A DNA stretch of 64,000 bases from positions 124,001 through 188,000 of the forward strand of contig JANAVB010015632.1 of the NCBI GenBank assembly GCA_029216955.1, in the 5' to 3' direction. The position numbers and the translations under genes were made by a program. Source of the stretch: Iris pallida. Lineage: Eukaryota; Streptophyta; Magnoliopsida; Asparagales; Iridaceae. The notes under the pieces were generated by a model. The model was not told where the DNA came from and made no database searches. It saw only the letters and a list, made by a program, of their open reading frames with translations. This document shows, one piece after another, positions 60,393-64,000 of the stretch. The first letter of the stretch is position 1; every line of letters starts with the position of its first letter.

Positions 60393-60595
60393 GTTGACCC
60401 TTGTTGACTAAGGGTTGACCAAAGTCAACCTTAGGTCAAAGTTGACCTAGTTAACCTAGAATTGACTAGGAATGACCTAAAACAACTAGTTTGACTAGTT
60501 TGACTAAAACCCTAACTAGTTGACTAGTGTTGACCTAACTTTGACTAGTTTGACTTTAGAGTTGACAAAGAGTTGACTTTTGACCAAATTGACCT
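60393..60595 (+). promoter_or_regulatory. Dense W-box-like array in element F
   Basis: About 15 TTGAC words occur on the plus strand within 203 bp, nearly all followed by C or T, plus two on the other strand. Units such as TAGTTGACTAG and TAGTTTGACTAG recur. TTGAC[CT] is the known WRKY core site. The AB LTRs hold a shorter form of the same cluster. A promoter role is inferred from density only. Confidence 0.5.
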
Positions 60596-61864
60596 AGAAT
60601 CATGTAGTATGCATAGTAGACTTTATTTTTACTATTTAGAACACATTGTGACTTGTGTTGCTCTGATCAGGAGCCAGACACCTCTCCTCAGACAGCATAT
60701 TCTCTACAGACATTCGTACAGCAGGCGAGTACATTCTCTGACCGTTTCATACTTGTTCAGGCTTTACTTCTCGCTCTAGATTACTTTACTTGATGCTGTC
60801 ACATTTGTAACATGGATTGGTACTATATGGATCTTTACATGAGATGTTATCCCTCTCGGGAGCATCGGGTACTTCATGTTACGTGTGTTTCACTATCATT
60901 ATGTACTCCTATGCTTCCATAATTCATATGCACTCATGTGATCATGTACTCTCATAATTCACTGAGCTCTCATGTATAACTTTACGTATACTCATTTATG
61001 AGCCTCATGTGAAGTAATCATGTATAATAACGTAACCTGTATAGATCCTTGTGTATTGATTGGGGAAACAGGGGAGTAGAAATAGACATGTGAATAATTC
61101 CAAAGTAGTGTAATCCTGTGCAAACTCAGTAGTATAATCATGTATAAATTCTAGCCATTCATATGCCTATCTTGTACTCTACATCACTAGTCACTTATAG
61201 TTCTCTATATACAGTAGATATTTCATTACAGCTATCTCTTTTACAGCATATATTTCCTTTCAGCATTTCCTGTATCTTACTCTATTGCCTGTATCGTATT
61301 TCCTAACCTGATATGAACTGTGTGAGATGTATTATGCTCGTTCCTGTCCTGACTGGACCTGTTGAAAATATTACAGAGGATGCGGACGAGGCATGGGTGA
61401 CTACATATTATGGAGCAGGACTAGATGACACTTGTGTTGAGGACCCTCAGCAGGATCCACCTGCAGCTGAGGATGTTGCTCCAGTAGTCTAGACCAGTTA
61501 GCTAGACAGTCTTTTCTACATTATATTTTGTCTCATATTCTGTGTTGTATTTTGAGATGTGGAGATGTATAGACTCTTAGACTTATTGTATTAGGAGTTG
61601 ACATTCTGGATGTTATATATCCTAGACACTTAGACTTATTTCATCTATGCTATTGTTCTCTTTGAGTTACTATCTATCTATCTGTCTTTTATTCTTCTAC
61701 CTTAGATGTGATTGAGACTGCATGTTGTGATGTTACCTCCATTCGGAGTGTATAAACTGAACATGTACCTTTATATTGTTAGATGATTGACCTAGGACAG
61801 CGTTCTACCGCCGACACTGCGGCGTAGGCTGGACGTACCCACGTCTCGTGCCCTTACTCTAGGG

Positions 61865-62811
61865 TATATAATATTGGGCTTGGGCCCTACATATAAATTC
61901 AAACTAGGTTATAAGTCTTACATATATAATTAATTATTTGTATTTATAGCTATTATGATCTAATTTTTTTATTTAATTTGAAAAAAATGAGTTTTAGCTA
62001 GAAACAATTTTCTAGATTTTTAAGTATTTATCTAAAAAATTTGAGTAATAATTTTTTTAAAATAATATAAATATTTTCTAAATATTTATTAATGAATTCC
62101 TTCGATTATTATAATGCTGATCATGACTAATTCAACATCCCTATTTCCCTTTGTGACTTTGGACTACTAGAAATCGACCTCGGCTATTTGGATTAGTCTG
62201 GACCTTGTGAGATCATCACACCACCTTTTGACTATCAAAAAGTTTTTTATAATAAAAATATTAGTCATAATGATAAAAGTATTTATTGTGACTTATCTTC
62301 GTTGCCTCAAGCATATGTATTTTACAAATAATCACAAACAAATTACTTAACAAGTATTACTTAAAATCTGTGTTTCAGTATCACGACACCTATCATTTTC
62401 TTAGGGATAGAATCAAAGATTATTGTATGATCCAAGGAATTTTGGATTCCAAAATAAGGCATAAGAAAATTAGGACTGAGAAAAATAAATAGAAAATTTG
62501 GGTTGCCATATAACTCTTTATTTACTTTTAGCTCATCATATTTGCATTCATTTATTATTTATTTATTTATTTATTTTATGCCATATAAAATTGTTTCTTC
62601 CAAATTGTACTTAGATACAAATTACAGTTTAGTCATGTTTTTGTTAGTTATTTATTTCTATGCACATTGACATAGAGTTAAGAAACTGTCATTTGTTTGT
62701 GCTGCATTCATTGGCTTTGACAACTGTGTGCTACAAAGTCGCGAGTCACATATAGATTCAGACTTATGTACCGAATGCGCTTCAATATGTTTAGGCCATA
62801 CGATAGGATTA
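61865..62811 (+). repeat. Second copy of the LTR C segment that lies left of element F
   Basis: This 947-bp segment matches 56937-57884 (948 bp) nearly base for base, including the 290-bp segment that the 5' LTR lacks. It then continues past GGATTA into GCTGCTAAT, i.e. into LTR C without the F insertion. It therefore preserves an unoccupied form of the F target site. Confidence 0.92.
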
Positions 62812-63738
62812 GCTGCTAATAATATTTGCATGATTAGTTTGACTTAGCATTTAATAGAGATTATATGTGTTGTGGATACAACATAGATATGCATGAGGTG
62901 GGAATGGCAGTTCCTTAGCGTATGGGCTACCATGAACATTACCATTTTATGACCGTATGCTCCATCGAAGATGCAGGTTGACGACCCTATGTTTACTAAT
63001 GGCCTCTGACTTTCGAGGAACGTTTATGCTTTGAGGCCCCTGGTGCCCAAGTGGGGACTACGCCAAACCCATTTATAGCCAAAGAGCCTATGCATTGAAG
63101 GTTGTTTTAAAATGCATATTCACATAGAATGGTTATGTGAACTTTATCCGTTCCGGTGTACATACATTTCTGTATGATTTATGTAGGTATGCCTGATCAT
63201 GGCATAGAACAGTATTTTGTCGCGAACTAGTGTGCCACCCCTTGTCCTTGCTTTGTTGTAGGGGTGGTTCACTGCTTCGATGATAGAATATTGAACCATG
63301 TTGTGATCTAAATTATTAATGAGTAGTTTATATTCTGTTATATAACATATTTTCTGTATCTTGTTACGTTCTCCTGAGGACATGGTGATCTCTCCAGGTA
63401 TAGATGACCCTGTCTTTTTGTAGGAGTACCAATCATAATCGTGATCTTCTCTATCTTTATCAAAGATGTCTTGCCTTTTGGATCATCCTCTGTTGCGACT
63501 GGCAATTTTTTATTTGTTTCTTTCTCGTTTAATCACTTGGTAGTGGGTTTGTCTCCACCCAACAACTTGTTCAATGACTTTCATATTTGATTTAATAATA
63601 TCTTTATTCTTTTAATTTTGTGGATAAGATTTAGTGAGCCATGACTATCTATATACTGTATTTACAGCTTAAGTACATTTTTATACAACTGGCATGTACG
63701 TTACATAGTCCTATGTATTTTGGGACTGGAGCATTGCA
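62812..63738 (+). repeat. 3' LTR of element C, last part
   Basis: It aligns with 38451-39378 of the 5' LTR and ends TGGGACTGGAGCATTGCA, followed by the TSD CAAAG (63739-63743). Confidence 0.88.
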
Positions 63739-64000
63739 CAAAGGTTTCTAAGCAAATTGGAATCCTTGACCAGTGGTGCTCTGATATGACTTGACGCGAC
63801 ATGATAGCGGAACGGGCTTACCTTCATTCTTGGCAAAGGCCAAGTTGATCGGTGACGACGATAACTAAACCACCGTTGCTTGGTGAGAGCAAAGCGGTAC
63901 CGTAGAAACTTCGACATATGGCTTTTTGAGAGATCTGCATGAAGGTTGCTTGAAAATCTCAAGCGAGGGGCTTCTGAATCTACGAAACATTCGAGTCCGC
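63739..64000 (-). other. Continuation of element G, with possible PBS
   Basis: This is the other side of the target split by element C. On the minus strand TCATATCAGAGC at 63778-63789 matches 10 of 12 bases of the initiator-Met PBS TGGTATCAGAGC. If so, the 5' LTR of element G begins just to its right and runs beyond the window. A small minus-strand frame is present without a recognised domain. Confidence 0.5.

Larger units (their letters stand above)
57885..61864 (+). mobile_element. Element F: LTR-like insertion, truncated at its 3' end
   Basis: It starts TGTAACACCCTG at 57885 in LTR C. Its right part (about 60600-61860) matches the reverse complement of LTR AB, including the block around 60820-60880 and the terminal words CTAGGACAG...GGACGTACCCAC...CGTGCCC. 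LTR AB continues for roughly 17 more bases to TGTGACA; F instead stops at CTCTAGGG and joins duplicated LTR C DNA. So F is a solo or partial LTR of a family related to AB, in plus orientation, lacking its last bases and its right TSD. No internal coding sequence is present. Confidence 0.75.

Noticed and set aside
61865..63738. Independent third LTR of the C family
   Set aside because: It shares the 290-bp segment and near identity with 56937-57884 and ends with the CAAAG TSD that pairs with 13343-13347, so it is the end of the same 3' LTR with a duplication.

Overview
This window is repeat DNA from a large angiosperm nuclear genome. It holds Ty3/gypsy chromoviruses of Tekay/Del type, a Sirevirus-type Ty1/copia element, an L1-type LINE, solo LTRs and long (AT)n tracts. 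I found no host gene, rRNA, tRNA gene, CRISPR array or bacterial feature. The species cannot be named from the sequence.

The main result is a nest of insertions that can be unpicked from LTR ends and 5-bp target-site duplications (TSDs). A minus-strand decayed gypsy element, G, occupies 9490-13347 and continues at 63739-64000. It is split by a 50-kb element, C (13348-63738, TSD CAAAG). The 5' LTR of C (13348-14145 + 36587-39378) is split by a minus-strand chromovirus, AB (14146-36581, TSD TCACC). One LTR of AB is in turn split by a Sirevirus-like copia element (24686-34353, TSD TGTAG). The 3' LTR of C (40367-41792, 56263-57884, 62812-63738) is split by solo LTR D (41793-56257, TSD CGCCC). D carries a 5'-truncated LINE (about 43081-53780) inside an (AT)n tract. 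The LINE is split inside its reverse transcriptase by gypsy element E (44669-52194, TSD GGATT). A second LTR-like insertion, F (57885-61864), also lies in the 3' LTR of C and is followed by a 947-bp duplication of its own left flank. A separate solo copia LTR, H (10269-11536, TSD TAGAG), sits in the pol gene of G.

Left of G are the 3' ends of two more LTR elements: I (6038-9489) and J (about 2045-6037, with integrase C-terminus, chromodomain and LTR). The window starts with a G-rich stretch whose minus strand has a Pro/Ser-rich ORF, possibly a decayed LINE ORF1.

Coding capacity is mostly broken. The copia element is the best preserved: gag, protease, integrase, reverse transcriptase and RNase H are present, but with at least four frameshifts and one nonsense codon. 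Downstream of pol it has an intact extra ORF of 422 codons. Its LTRs carry repeated palindromes, and several polypurine-tract-like repeats precede the 3' LTR. AB has a full gag-pol order but many stops. C and E have LTRs of 3-3.6 kb around only 1.0-1.5 kb of internal DNA and cannot be autonomous. AB, C and E share an apparent tRNA-Ile primer binding site rather than the usual initiator-Met one.
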